From positions 1-35,270 of IMG/VR virus record IMGVR_UViG_3300047560_001916: a DNA stretch of 35,270 nt; one strand, given 5' to 3'. A model generated the notes under the pieces. That model ran no database searches. It had not been told where the DNA came from and worked only from the letters and a program-made list of their open reading frames with translations. A program made the translations under genes and the position numbers. Position 1 is the first letter of the stretch. Every line of letters starts with the position of its first letter. Origin of the DNA: a virus. Of this stretch, positions 7,136 to 15,154 are shown one piece after another.

Positions 7136-7221
7136 TTAAAAAAATTAAGTTTAAGATTAAATTTTTGATATGGAAATATAAGAATAGAAAAGATTTAAAA
7201 GAAAGGAACTACATCTACTAA
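7132..7221 (+). CDS. 29-residue basic peptide
   Basis: A short reading frame overlaps the oxygenase stop (ATGA) and its own stop overlaps the next start (TAATG). The peptide is rich in Lys and Ile at the start (MIKKIKFKIK), with an FLIWKYKNRK core. Tight coupling on both sides argues that it is translated, but it could merely carry ribosomes between genes. It resembles the 47-residue peptide at 24909 in composition only. Function unknown. Confidence 0.5.
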   Translation: MIKKIKFKIKFLIWKYKNRKDLKERNYIY

Positions 7222-8144
7222 TGAGAATTGGTAATGATAAAGATGCCAATGGTGCTATGATTTCTGCTACCATTAATAGGCCTCCAGCACTATTATATCT
7301 ATTTGGACAGCTGGTAAATAGTGAAGCTATGGGATTTCAACCAGAACTAGTTCAGAGTGGTTGGCGTAATAGTTTGGATAATCCAAATCACTGGGAAGTA
7401 AAGCTTGGAGAAAATAGTGTAAAGGTTAACTCTAGTGGTTTTAGATCGGATGAATTTACAAAAGAACATGATGGTAAGCATATACTGTTTTCTGGATGTT
7501 CTGAGACATGGGGAGACGGAAATTATATTGAAGATGTCTGGGCATACAAAGTATATGAAGAAATTTCCAAAAATGTAAAGACTAGTGGATTTTTTAATCT
7601 TGGATTTCCTGGTACAAGCATCGCACATGAAATTTTTTATATTTTTAAATACATAAATACATATGGCATGCCAGATGCAATATTTTTCTTTATGCCAAAT
7701 GCTACCAGATTTATGACTATTGACCCAAATCATGGCAAGGGCACGGCTGGCATTGGTAGCTCTATGATGGGCGATGGGATGAGCCCAGACGACTTTTCAC
7801 AAAAATTCATACTATATATAACCTATGAGCTATATTCAATGCTACACACATTATGTGAGCAAACTGGCACAAAATTAATATCCTCATCCTGGTCTGTTGA
7901 GGATGCTGGAGAAAAAGACCCAACAAAACAGCTTACTGGAATAACTGACAACCTATTGGCTGGATTTGATTCAGTGTTTACACTGGATATGGGAGAGCCA
8001 AGAGAAAAGTTTTTGTTTGATTATATACAAAAATTCCCAGACGCAAAAATTACTGCAATAGATAATATTCATTCTGGTGATGCAGAGCAAGCTTTTTATG
8101 CAAACATGTTCTTAGGAAAATACAATGAAGATCCTTGGGTTTAA
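7221..8144 (+). CDS. SGNH-hydrolase-like protein
   Basis: This 307-residue member of the five-copy family shows SSGFRSDEF (71-79), strand HILFSGCSETWGDG (87-100) with Ser94 as candidate nucleophile, NLGFPGTSIAHE, a GMPDAIFFFMPN strand, and a C-terminal DNIHSG giving the Asp-x-x-His pair. In SGNH enzymes these supply block I Ser and the block V Asp-His. It starts on the stop of the 29-residue peptide gene and overlaps the carbamoyltransferase by 20 bases. A sugar O-acyl transfer or de-acylation role is plausible from the neighbours, not shown. Confidence 0.68.
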   Translation: MRIGNDKDANGAMISATINRPPALLYLFGQLVNSEAMGFQPELVQSGWRNSLDNPNHWEVKLGENSVKVNSSGFRSDEFTKEHDGKHILFSGCSETWGDGNYIEDVWAYKVYEEISKNVKTSGFFNLGFPGTSIAHEIFYIFKYINTYGMPDAIFFFMPNATRFMTIDPNHGKGTAGIGSSMMGDGMSPDDFSQKFILYITYELYSMLHTLCEQTGTKLISSSWSVEDAGEKDPTKQLTGITDNLLAGFDSVFTLDMGEPREKFLFDYIQKFPDAKITAIDNIHSGDAEQAFYANMFLGKYNEDPWV

Positions 8145-9546
8145 TGAAACTTCTCACGATGCAGCTGTGTCTGTGATCGAAGACAATAAGATTGTATTTG
8201 CAGGCCATGCTGAACGCTACAGTAAGACAAAGAATGACTGGTATACAAATGATGCATTATGGCAAGATGCACTAAAAGGGTCTGAGCCAGATGCAATCGT
8301 ATACTACGAAAAGCCATTTCTAAAAAGACTGAGATTGATTTTGCGTGGTGGAGCAGCAGACTGGAAACCAAAGCATAAATACGATAAAACATTCAAGCAT
8401 CACTATACGCATGCTTGTGCAGGGTATTATACAAGTAAGTTTGATAAAGCTGCTATAGTGGTATTAGATGCCATGGGAGAATTTTCTACTTCAACTGTAT
8501 GGTCAGGTGATGGTGAAGAGATTAAGTTAGTAAAGGAAATTAAGTATCCACTAAGCTTTGGCCTATTCTATTCAGCATTTACACAACTAATTGGCTTGAT
8601 GCCAAATCAAGAAGAGTATATTCTTATGGGTATGGCTGCATATGGAAATCCAGACACGTACTATAAAGATGTTTTAAAGTATTTTCCATGCACTGGTGAG
8701 CAAAAGTATAATTATCATAAAGGCATTCATGACTGGCCATACAAAATTGTAAATGATCAAGATAAGTTTGATATAGCTGCAGCAGTGCAAAAGGTATACG
8801 AACAAAGACTATGGGATTTTATGTGTCATACAAAAGTAACGTTGCTCCCAGGTTATGAAAATCTAGTATTTATGGGTGGCTGTGCCTTGAATAGTAAGGC
8901 AAATACAATGCTATGGAATATATTCAAAGATGTTTGGATTATGCCTAATCCTGGAGATGCTGGAAGCTCTTTGGGTGCTGCTCTTGCATTACACGGAAAG
9001 CATATTGACTGGGAAGGCCCATATCTTGGTTATGATTTGGGAAATGAGTATCCAGTTGATAAAGCTTTTAATGGTTTAATGATTAATAAGGTTGTTGCCA
9101 TTGCATCTGGAAGGGCAGAATTTGGTCCACGAGCATTGGGTAATAGATCAATCCTTGCTGATCCAAGAGATCCAAACATTAAAGACAAAGTAAACTTAAT
9201 TAAACAGAGAGAATTGTTTAGACCATTTGCACCTGTTGTTATGGCAGAGCATGCATCTGAATGGTTCGATATGAATTTTGAGTCACCATACATGCAGTAT
9301 ACAGTCAAATGCCTGAAGCCAGAGCTAGTACCATCTGTTGTACATGCTGATGGAACATCAAGGGTGCAGACGGTAACGAGAGAGCAGCATCCAGGCTTGT
9401 ATGCATTGCTAGAGCGTTTCTATCAGGCTACTGGTGTACCAATACTGCTTAATACTAGCCTAAACGTAAAAGGGCAGCCACTATTAAATGATGAGGCAGA
9501 TATCAAGTTATGGGAAGAAACTTATAAAACTAAGATTGTGATATAA
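8125..9546 (+). CDS. O-carbamoyltransferase (NodU/CmcH family)
   Basis: The family transfers carbamoyl from carbamoyl phosphate, through carbamoyl-AMP, to a hydroxyl of a sugar or antibiotic. The N-terminal YgjD-like domain starts with ILGFNETSHDAAV (3-15), and HHYTHA (92-97) supplies metal-binding histidines. The C-terminal domain has GPRALGNRSILADPR (about 334-348), FRPFAPVV, HADGTSRVQTV, and TGVPILLNTSLN. All landmark motifs are present and in order. At 473 residues it is shorter than usual members (about 550-600), with loss mostly between the two domains. The likely acceptor is a sugar made or attached by the nearby glycosyltransferases (inference). Confidence 0.92.
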   Translation: MKILGFNETSHDAAVSVIEDNKIVFAGHAERYSKTKNDWYTNDALWQDALKGSEPDAIVYYEKPFLKRLRLILRGGAADWKPKHKYDKTFKHHYTHACAGYYTSKFDKAAIVVLDAMGEFSTSTVWSGDGEEIKLVKEIKYPLSFGLFYSAFTQLIGLMPNQEEYILMGMAAYGNPDTYYKDVLKYFPCTGEQKYNYHKGIHDWPYKIVNDQDKFDIAAAVQKVYEQRLWDFMCHTKVTLLPGYENLVFMGGCALNSKANTMLWNIFKDVWIMPNPGDAGSSLGAALALHGKHIDWEGPYLGYDLGNEYPVDKAFNGLMINKVVAIASGRAEFGPRALGNRSILADPRDPNIKDKVNLIKQRELFRPFAPVVMAEHASEWFDMNFESPYMQYTVKCLKPELVPSVVHADGTSRVQTVTREQHPGLYALLERFYQATGVPILLNTSLNVKGQPLLNDEADIKLWEETYKTKIVI

Positions 9547-9547
9547 T
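9542..9547 (+). promoter_or_regulatory. -10 box TATAAT, leaderless start for 9554
   Basis: TATAAT overlaps the stop of the carbamoyltransferase gene and is six bases before the ATG at 9554. This spacing places the transcription start at the start codon. Confidence 0.5.
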
Positions 9548-9553
9548 TAACAT

Positions 9554-9754
9554 ATGTCAGATAGAAGCGAATTATTTCAAGAAATTTTTGGTATGAGCAA
9601 GAAGCCACCAGTTGATCCAGTTACACCTGGAACATTAACAAATCAAGATATTTTTGGTCCACTCACACCAATCCATAGACGTATTACAGATCAGGAGTGG
9701 GGACAGACAAACAATGGCCTACCAGAAAGCTGGCAGGGCAAAGATGCCAAATAA
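9554..9754 (+). CDS. hypothetical 66-residue protein
   Basis: A small soluble protein with two short echoes, LFQEIFGMS (7-15) and NQDIFGPL, and a proline-rich centre (KKPPVDPVTPGT). No domain is recognised. It is served by its own leaderless-type promoter and overlaps the following glycosyltransferase start by 11 bases, so it may act as a leader cistron for that gene. Function unknown. Confidence 0.6.
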   Translation: MSDRSELFQEIFGMSKKPPVDPVTPGTLTNQDIFGPLTPIHRRITDQEWGQTNNGLPESWQGKDAK

Positions 9755-10706
9755 AGATAAGACAATCTTTATTACAATACCTGCATATAATGATCCACTT
9801 TTACTAAGAACAATAGATTTGGCATTAACAAATGCATTGTTTCCAGAAAGACTATTTTTCTGTATAGGTATTCAGTATGATGATGACAAAATGCCAGACT
9901 TGTCACAATATGACAATAACCCAAACTTTAATTTTATATTTTATGATGTAAAAGAACGACCAGGGGTATATTGGATTAGGCGTGAAATGTCACATAAGTA
10001 TTCTGGACAAGACTACTTTTTGATGATTGATTCTCATATGACGTTTGCAAAATATTGGGATGCATCATTAATTAACGATTACGAGAATTTAAGAATGCTA
10101 CATGGAGACAGAACTATCTTAACTAGAGCATCAGACGTATATCTTGGAAATACCTTTGAGTCAAATCAGGTGCATGCTATGTGGACTTGGAAAGTATCTT
10201 GGGATAATGAGATAGGAAATATTGAAAGAACTATTATTCCATGGGTCTACGATAAACAATGGGATGGTGATAGATTCCAGAAAACACCATATGCTTGTAG
10301 TCATTTCTTCTTTACAAATGGATTCTATCTTTCTGATGTTGGATTCTTAGATGGTATTAGGTCATATACAGAAGAACTGACTATTACAATTTCATCATTC
10401 TTGTCTGGATGGGACATATATAACATGCCAGAATATGTTCATATTGGGCATGACTCAACCCCAACTGCTCAAGCACTTTATGGCAAAGACAACTTTACAA
10501 TTGCAGAAGGAAAGAAATATCAATCAATTTTTGAAACACCAGAAGAAAAACTGGAAATTCAAAAGTTCGTTCTCCTTGATAACTCAAAGGTATTCAAGGT
10601 TAAGAACCAAAGACGTAATATCTCTGAGTATTATGATCTCGGAGATCCTGACTTGAAAAAGGCACAAGAGGTATTTATAGAACTTCTTGGCCTTGATCAA
10701 AACTAG
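9744..10706 (+). CDS. GlcNAc-transferase-like glycosyltransferase (PF11397/GT60 type)
   Basis: The 320-residue protein has FITIPAYNDPLLLRTI (9-24), LFFCIGIQYDDD (37-48), RPGVYWIRRE (72-81), the metal-binding MIDSHMTF (94-101) followed by WD (105-106), and a C-terminal EELTITISSFLSGWDIYNMPEY segment. The DSHM motif and the final Gly-Trp-Asp helix match the family closely. I place the start at ATG 9744, not at upstream in-frame codons, because it aligns with the MxNKxI start of the sister genes. A strong ribosome site for the endolysin follows. Confidence 0.82.
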   Translation: MPNKDKTIFITIPAYNDPLLLRTIDLALTNALFPERLFFCIGIQYDDDKMPDLSQYDNNPNFNFIFYDVKERPGVYWIRREMSHKYSGQDYFLMIDSHMTFAKYWDASLINDYENLRMLHGDRTILTRASDVYLGNTFESNQVHAMWTWKVSWDNEIGNIERTIIPWVYDKQWDGDRFQKTPYACSHFFFTNGFYLSDVGFLDGIRSYTEELTITISSFLSGWDIYNMPEYVHIGHDSTPTAQALYGKDNFTIAEGKKYQSIFETPEEKLEIQKFVLLDNSKVFKVKNQRRNISEYYDLGDPDLKKAQEVFIELLGLDQN

Positions 10707-10724
10707 ACTATAAGGAGGCCAGAG

Positions 10725-11510
10725 ATGGCAGAAAAAGGAACAAGAGCACTCCTACTTGAAGTAATTCAAAAAGAGATAGGTGTCATTGAAGGTCCTAAAG
10801 ATAATGAAACTAAGTATGGTGCATATACTAAGGCAAACTTCTTGCCATGGTGTGGATCATTTGTTATGTGGTCAGCAAATCAAGCTGGGGTAAAGGTTCC
10901 TAATACTGTTTACACACCAGCAGGCGTTGCAGCTTTTAAAAAAGCAAACAAGTGGGTACCAGTAAAGGGAAATAAGCCACAGCCAGGATGGGTAGTTTAC
11001 TTTGACTTCCCAGGTGGACGTGACATTGATCACGTTGGATGGGTGCTAAAAGATAATGGCGATGGAACTGCATGGTGTATTGAAGGAAATACGTCTGCAG
11101 ATGGCAAGAAGGGTAGCCAGTCAAATGGCGGAGAATGTGCAAAGAAACTTCGTGCATATGGACCAAATAAAAAGAATTTGCCAGTATTCATCGCAGGGTA
11201 TGGAGCAGTTGACTATCCAGATGCAGTGTCCGAACCTATTAAAACACTTGAAGAAAAGAAGGTTGAACTAGCAGCAGTTGCAAAGTCGCAAGGTGCAGAA
11301 GTTCCTCCTGTTAAACTTTTCACACCAATTAAAAAGGGTGCAAAAGGCCAGAGCGTGAAAAACATTCAAGCTCTTCTGAAGATTGGATCAGATGGAGAAT
11401 TTGGTCCAGGAACAGAAAAGGCAGTGAAGAATTTCCAGAAAAAGGAAAAGCTTCCTACCACAGGTATCGTTGACGAGGAAACATTCCGTAGACTCAAGGG
11501 TGTCAAGTAA
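10725..11510 (+). CDS. endolysin, CHAP-type amidase/peptidase plus PG_binding_1
   Basis: The 261-residue enzyme would cleave host peptidoglycan at lysis. The catalytic domain shows FLPWCGSFVMW with Cys43 as nucleophile, PGWVVYFDF (block around 87-95), DHVGW with His103, and the EGNTS...SNGG segment common in actinophage endolysins. From about residue 200 a peptidoglycan-binding domain type 1 follows (KGAKGQSVKNIQALL, DGEFGPGTEKAVKNFQ). No signal peptide is present, so export needs a holin. AAGGAGG lies eight bases before the ATG. The next gene is a homologous lysin with a different wall-binding domain. Confidence 0.9.
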   Translation: MAEKGTRALLLEVIQKEIGVIEGPKDNETKYGAYTKANFLPWCGSFVMWSANQAGVKVPNTVYTPAGVAAFKKANKWVPVKGNKPQPGWVVYFDFPGGRDIDHVGWVLKDNGDGTAWCIEGNTSADGKKGSQSNGGECAKKLRAYGPNKKNLPVFIAGYGAVDYPDAVSEPIKTLEEKKVELAAVAKSQGAEVPPVKLFTPIKKGAKGQSVKNIQALLKIGSDGEFGPGTEKAVKNFQKKEKLPTTGIVDEETFRRLKGVK

Positions 11511-11529
11511 TTAATTAGGAGAAGGAAAA

Positions 11530-12297
11530 ATGGCTGAAGTTAGCCTACATCCAGTAGTAGCAGAAAAAGGGCTAACTCCAGGTACGCCAGAGGCTGTACT
11601 TGCAGTTGCTGATTTTTTTGTTAAGCTGAAATACGAAGACAATAAAGCAAACAAAGACAATATCTTTGGTAAGTGGTTTGGTGCAAATCACACTGCATGG
11701 TGTGCAGAGTTTGTATCATACTGCTTTAACAAGGGTGGTGCTGGAGAGATTGTAAATGGACTCCAGACTCCAAAGGGATACCTATCGTGTAGAGCAGGTA
11801 TTGCAGCTATGAAGAAGCGTGGGTATAAACAAGTACCCGTAGCTGAAGCACAGCCAGGAGATATTATCTTCTTTGACTGGGAGCATGACCATGACCCAGA
11901 TCACACAGGAATTGTTCTTAAGAATAATCCTGCGAAAAAGACAGTCACCTGCCGTGAAGGAAATACATCTCGTGGAGATGGCTCTAGATCAAATGGTGGA
12001 CAGGTTGCACAGAGAGATCGTGCATATAGCCTAGTGTTTGCTGTCTTCCGTCCTAACTGGAAGGTTGGGGGAACTACTGCTGCTAAGCCAGCAACTGCAG
12101 TGGTAGAGGCTCCAGCAGCTAAGCCAGCTGCAAAGCCAGTTGCAAAAGCACCAGCAAAAGTATATACTGTTAAGGCAGGAGACACTTTATCTGCAATTGC
12201 TTTGGCAAATAAGACTACTGTTGATAATTTAGTTAAGCTTAATGCCATTAAGAATGCTAATGCTATTAAGATTGGTCAAAAAATTAAGCTTGCCTAG
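11530..12297 (+). CDS. endolysin, CHAP-type catalytic domain plus LysM
   Basis: The 255-residue second lysin shares its catalytic layout with the previous one: [12 protein letters not shown] with Cys58, [16 protein letters not shown] with the catalytic His, and CREGNTS...SNGGQ. A linker rich in Ala, Lys and Pro (about 178-208) leads to a single LysM domain ([13 protein letters not shown] ... [10 protein letters not shown]) that binds GlcNAc-containing glycan. AGGAGAAGG precedes the ATG. The linker composition resembles the Ala-Lys-Pro tail of the membrane protein at 18995. A stop-linked promoter for the next operon begins at its last base. Confidence 0.9.
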   Translation: MAEVSLHPVVAEKGLTPGTPEAVLAVADFFVKLKYEDNKANKDNIFGKWFGANHTAWCAEFVSYCFNKGGAGEIVNGLQTPKGYLSCRAGIAAMKKRGYKQVPVAEAQPGDIIFFDWEHDHDPDHTGIVLKNNPAKKTVTCREGNTSRGDGSRSNGGQVAQRDRAYSLVFAVFRPNWKVGGTTAAKPATAVVEAPAAKPAAKPVAKAPAKVYTVKAGDTLSAIALANKTTVDNLVKLNAIKNANAIKIGQKIKLA

Positions 12298-12327
12298 TTG
12301 ACAAGCTACTGCATTGGGTGGTATACT
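12298..12327 (+). promoter_or_regulatory. promoter TTGACA-18-TATACT
   Basis: TTGACA at 12298-12303 and TATACT at 12322-12327 are separated by 18 bases. The predicted start, near 12334, gives a leader of about 38 bases with a hairpin and a strong GGAGG site before the ATG at 12372. The same hexamers and spacing occur at 29069. Confidence 0.75.
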
Positions 12328-12336
12328 TAATATAGT

Positions 12337-12355
12337 ATGCCACCCTTTGTGGCAT
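12337..12355 (+). promoter_or_regulatory. leader hairpin ATGCCAC/GTGGCAT
   Basis: A perfect seven-base-pair stem with a five-base loop (CCTTT) lies directly after the predicted transcription start and ends seven bases before the GGAGG site. A 5' hairpin can stabilise mRNA or modulate ribosome access; no T-run follows, so it is not a simple terminator. Confidence 0.5.
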
Positions 12356-12371
12356 TTATCTAGGAGGAAAT

Positions 12372-12572
12372 ATGGAATCCAAGAAAAGAAGTCTTATTAA
12401 GACACTATCATGGCACACTGTTCATATAGTAATGGTTGGCCTTGTTGCATTTATTGTAACTAAACGACTTGACCTTGCAGCAATTATTGCATCTGCAGAA
12501 CTTGTTTGGGAGTCAGTATTGTACTTTGCACACGAACGTGCATGGGCTAAGTGGGGGAAGCACCTACACTAA
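12372..12572 (+). CDS. DUF2061 small membrane protein
   Basis: The 66-residue protein matches DUF2061: KTLSWHTVH (10-18), a hydrophobic span VMVGLVAFIVTKRLDLAAIIASAEL, and the ending SVLYFAHERAWAKW. Two short membrane helices are likely. The family function is not established. Its place directly after two endolysins and a strong promoter makes a lysis-related membrane role conceivable, but the family is also seen outside lysis contexts. GGAGGAAAT precedes the ATG, and its stop overlaps the next start. Confidence 0.82.
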   Translation: MESKKRSLIKTLSWHTVHIVMVGLVAFIVTKRLDLAAIIASAELVWESVLYFAHERAWAKWGKHLH

Positions 12573-12751
12573 TGCCAGTATATGAATATGCATGTACCTC
12601 ATGTGATAATACTTTGACAGAAACCAGAAGCATTCATGATCCATCCCCAGAGCATGTGTGCGTCAAGTGTGGATATAGAATGAAACAAATTTTAGGTACG
12701 CCTGCTATTCATTTTAAGGGTAGCGGTTTTTATAAAACAGATTCTAAGTAG
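12572..12751 (+). CDS. FmdB-type zinc-ribbon protein
   Basis: The 59-residue protein begins MPVYEYACTSCDNT, followed by a second CVKCG pair, then GTPAIHFKGSGFYKTD at the end. This is the CxxC-CxxC zinc ribbon of the FmdB regulatory family, common in actinobacteria and phages. ATG 12572 is chosen because it overlaps the DUF2061 stop (TAATG) and aligns with the family start. DNA or protein binding is likely; the target is unknown. Confidence 0.88.
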   Translation: MPVYEYACTSCDNTLTETRSIHDPSPEHVCVKCGYRMKQILGTPAIHFKGSGFYKTDSK

Positions 12752-12759
12752 GAGATACT

Positions 12760-12981
12760 ATGGATGCAGTAGAAGAAAAGCAGTGGGTATTAACTGCAAA
12801 TGATAGGTGCGATTCTTGTGGTGCTCAGGCATACGTACAGGTAACTGGTGTATCTGGAGACCTGCTTTTTTGTGCACATCACTATAATGCAATTATGGAT
12901 AATGCTATTGGCTATGATAAGATGATGAAGTTTGCCTATAGCTTTGTTGATGAAAGAGAAAGATTATCAGGAGATGAGTAA
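12760..12981 (+). CDS. DUF7455-like actinobacterial zinc protein
   Basis: The 73-residue protein contains LTANDRCDSCGAQAYVQV (12-29) and DLLFCAHHYNA (35-45), the CxxC plus CxHH pattern of the DUF7455 family seen in actinobacteria and their phages. Function unknown. It marks an actinobacterial host. GGAGATACT precedes the start. It ends eight bases inside the next gene. Confidence 0.8.
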   Translation: MDAVEEKQWVLTANDRCDSCGAQAYVQVTGVSGDLLFCAHHYNAIMDNAIGYDKMMKFAYSFVDERERLSGDE

Positions 12982-13966
12982 GAGAGTACTTCTAACGGGT
13001 GCATCTGGGCTTCTTGGCTCACATGCACTTAAGCGTATCCTAAAGACTACAGACTGGGAAGTTGTGTGTCTTGTAACATTTACACATAAGGGAATTCAGG
13101 ATAGAGTTATCGCTGCAGGTGATGAAGACTTTGATAGGGTCAAGGTACTAATTTGTGACCTTTCATCACCAATATCAGATGTTACTAGACAGAAGATTGG
13201 CCACATAGACTATGTCATTAACTTTGCAAGCGAAAGCCATGTTGATCGTAGTATTGCAAACCCAGCACCATTTATTATCAATAATGTTCAGCTAATCTGC
13301 AATCTGCTTGACTGGGCTAGAGAAGCAAAGCCAGAGAAATTTGTTCATGTTTCAACAGACGAAGTCTTTGGTCCATACCAAGATAGACACTTTGTAGAGT
13401 GGGATACGCACCTTCCAAGTAATCCGTACAGTGCATCAAAAGCAGCACAAGAGGATATTATATTTGCATATTGGAGAACATACAATATTCCAGTTGCAAT
13501 TGTTAACGTCATGAATATTGTAGGTGAGTTTCAGAATGTTGAAAAGTTTACACCTATGATTATTAAAAAGATTCTTAATAATGAAACAGTAGATATACAC
13601 ACATATGATGATGGTAAGATTGGCAAGCGTTTTTGGCTATATGCTGGCAATATGGCATCTGCACTAATGCATGTCCTAGATCAGCCTATCTGGTTGCCAT
13701 CGGATGCAAACAGGCCACTGAGATTTAATATTGCTGGTGATGCAGAATATTCTAATCTAGATTGGGCACAAAAAATAGCAAAGATCATAGGCAAAGATTT
13801 AAAGTATAGATTTCTTGATTCTTCGCTTTCAAGGCCAGGGTATGACTCAAGCTATGCTTTAGACAATAGCAAGCTTTTAGATTCTGGATGGACACCACCA
13901 TATGATCTAGACGAAGCACTGGATAGAATTGTAAAATGGTATATGGAGAACCCAGAATGGTTGTAA
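12974..13966 (+). CDS. RmlB-like NDP-sugar 4,6-dehydratase (SDR family)
   Basis: The 330-residue protein begins with the NAD-binding motif GASGLLG (9-15). It has SESHVDRSIANP, the catalytic STDEVFGPY loop (about 125-133) with the Thr-Asp-Glu set of dTDP-glucose 4,6-dehydratases, and NPYSASKAAQE (150-160) with Tyr152 and Lys156. Such enzymes make 4-keto-6-deoxy sugar nucleotides. ATG 12974 has an AGGAG immediately upstream; earlier in-frame ATGs would overlap the previous gene more. The next gene is a sugar C-methyltransferase, which acts on 4-keto-6-deoxy sugars, so the two form a short deoxysugar pathway. Confidence 0.87.
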   Translation: MSKRVLLTGASGLLGSHALKRILKTTDWEVVCLVTFTHKGIQDRVIAAGDEDFDRVKVLICDLSSPISDVTRQKIGHIDYVINFASESHVDRSIANPAPFIINNVQLICNLLDWAREAKPEKFVHVSTDEVFGPYQDRHFVEWDTHLPSNPYSASKAAQEDIIFAYWRTYNIPVAIVNVMNIVGEFQNVEKFTPMIIKKILNNETVDIHTYDDGKIGKRFWLYAGNMASALMHVLDQPIWLPSDANRPLRFNIAGDAEYSNLDWAQKIAKIIGKDLKYRFLDSSLSRPGYDSSYALDNSKLLDSGWTPPYDLDEALDRIVKWYMENPEWL

Positions 13967-15153
13967 GAGAAATTTGTAGAGCATGTAATAGTTCTAATCT
14001 GTTTACTGCAATTGATCTTGGACTACAGCCTGTAGCAGGTGCTTTTGTAAAAGAAAAAGAGCCAAGCTATCTGTATCCAAATAAAATGCTAATGTGCCAG
14101 GACTGTGGTCTTGGGCAACTATCCCATGATTTAGCACCAGCATCATTGTATAAAAATTATAATTGGCGTACATCAACAAGTAAATCGTACATTGAATATA
14201 TACATGCATTTGCTGATAAAGAGATTATCCCAAGAATTAATCCTGGTGAATGGGTTTTAGAAATTGCAAGCAATGATGGATACTTATTAAAATATTTAAA
14301 GTCAAAGGGTATAGATGTATTAGGGGTGGATCCTGCTGATAACATCTCTATGTATGCTATTTGTGACGGTGTTCCAGTTATCACCGACTTCTTTAAGGCA
14401 GAGCTTGCTGAAAAGATTGTAGAGTTAAAGGGTAAGCCAAAGTGGATTGTAGCTAATAATGTGATGGCACACACACCAGACATACAAAGTTTTGTTGCAG
14501 GAATATCAGCACTATGTGATAGCAATACTATAGTAACCATTGAAAATCCAACAGTTATGAATATATTAGATCATGACCATTTTGATGTAATATTCCATGA
14601 GCATTACTCTTATTTGTCTGCATACTCTGTAGCAAAACTTGCTAATAAGTTTGGGCTATCTTTATTTAATGTGCAGTCTACACCACCACAGGGTGGGTCA
14701 AATAGGTATTGGCTTAAGCAGGGTGGGGATATAGAGGAAGGTGTCCGTACTGCTATTAGGGAAGAGATTGCTTATGGTCTTGTAGATAGGCTAAAGTGGA
14801 ATGAGACACAAAAGCGTATCACAGAACAAGTGGCAAAATTTAATGGCAAGGTTGAATCAATATGGCAGGCAGGTGGAGTTATTTGTGGTCTTGGTGCTTC
14901 TGCTAAGTCAACCGTAATGATTAACTTTGCTGACATACAGCCTGGAAGAATTTCTGCAATTGCAGATGACGTAAAAGAAAAACAGGGATATCGCATTCCT
15001 AAAATTAATATACCGATAACAAGTACAGAAGAAATGCTAAAGCTTAATCCAACTGATATAATAGTCTTTGCATGGAACATCAAGGACGAGCTTGAATCAA
15101 AGCTAAGGAGCCTTGGGTACACTGGAAATGTTTGGGTATGGAACGGAGAATAA
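13957..15153 (+). CDS. sugar C-methyltransferase (TylC3/NovU type)
   Basis: This 398-residue protein has three parts: an N-terminal zinc-binding region (CRACNSS at 6-12 and CQDCGLGQL about 47-55), a SAM-binding centre (VLEIASNDGYLL about 103-114, GVDPADN, ANNVMAHTPD with the conserved Asn-Asn-Val-x-Ala-His), and a C-terminal domain with FHEHYSYLSAYS and PPQGGSNRYW. These are the marks of deoxysugar C-methyltransferases with C-methyltransferase N- and C-terminal domains. ATG 13957 is preferred, with TGGAG upstream. It overlaps the dehydratase by ten bases, so product and substrate flow is likely coupled. Confidence 0.9.
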   Translation: MVVREICRACNSSNLFTAIDLGLQPVAGAFVKEKEPSYLYPNKMLMCQDCGLGQLSHDLAPASLYKNYNWRTSTSKSYIEYIHAFADKEIIPRINPGEWVLEIASNDGYLLKYLKSKGIDVLGVDPADNISMYAICDGVPVITDFFKAELAEKIVELKGKPKWIVANNVMAHTPDIQSFVAGISALCDSNTIVTIENPTVMNILDHDHFDVIFHEHYSYLSAYSVAKLANKFGLSLFNVQSTPPQGGSNRYWLKQGGDIEEGVRTAIREEIAYGLVDRLKWNETQKRITEQVAKFNGKVESIWQAGGVICGLGASAKSTVMINFADIQPGRISAIADDVKEKQGYRIPKINIPITSTEEMLKLNPTDIIVFAWNIKDELESKLRSLGYTGNVWVWNGE

Positions 15154-15154
15154 T

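Noticed and set aside
11901-12248. Antisense frame of 115 residues opposite the LysM endolysin
   Set aside because: It mirrors the Ala-Lys-Pro linker of the real gene and has no promoter or ribosome site.
12372-12572. Firm holin assignment for the DUF2061 protein
   Set aside because: The family is also found away from lysis genes; position alone is not enough.
14157-15122. Two antisense frames opposite the C-methyltransferase
   Set aside because: They lie fully inside a gene with strong family motifs and show no own signals.
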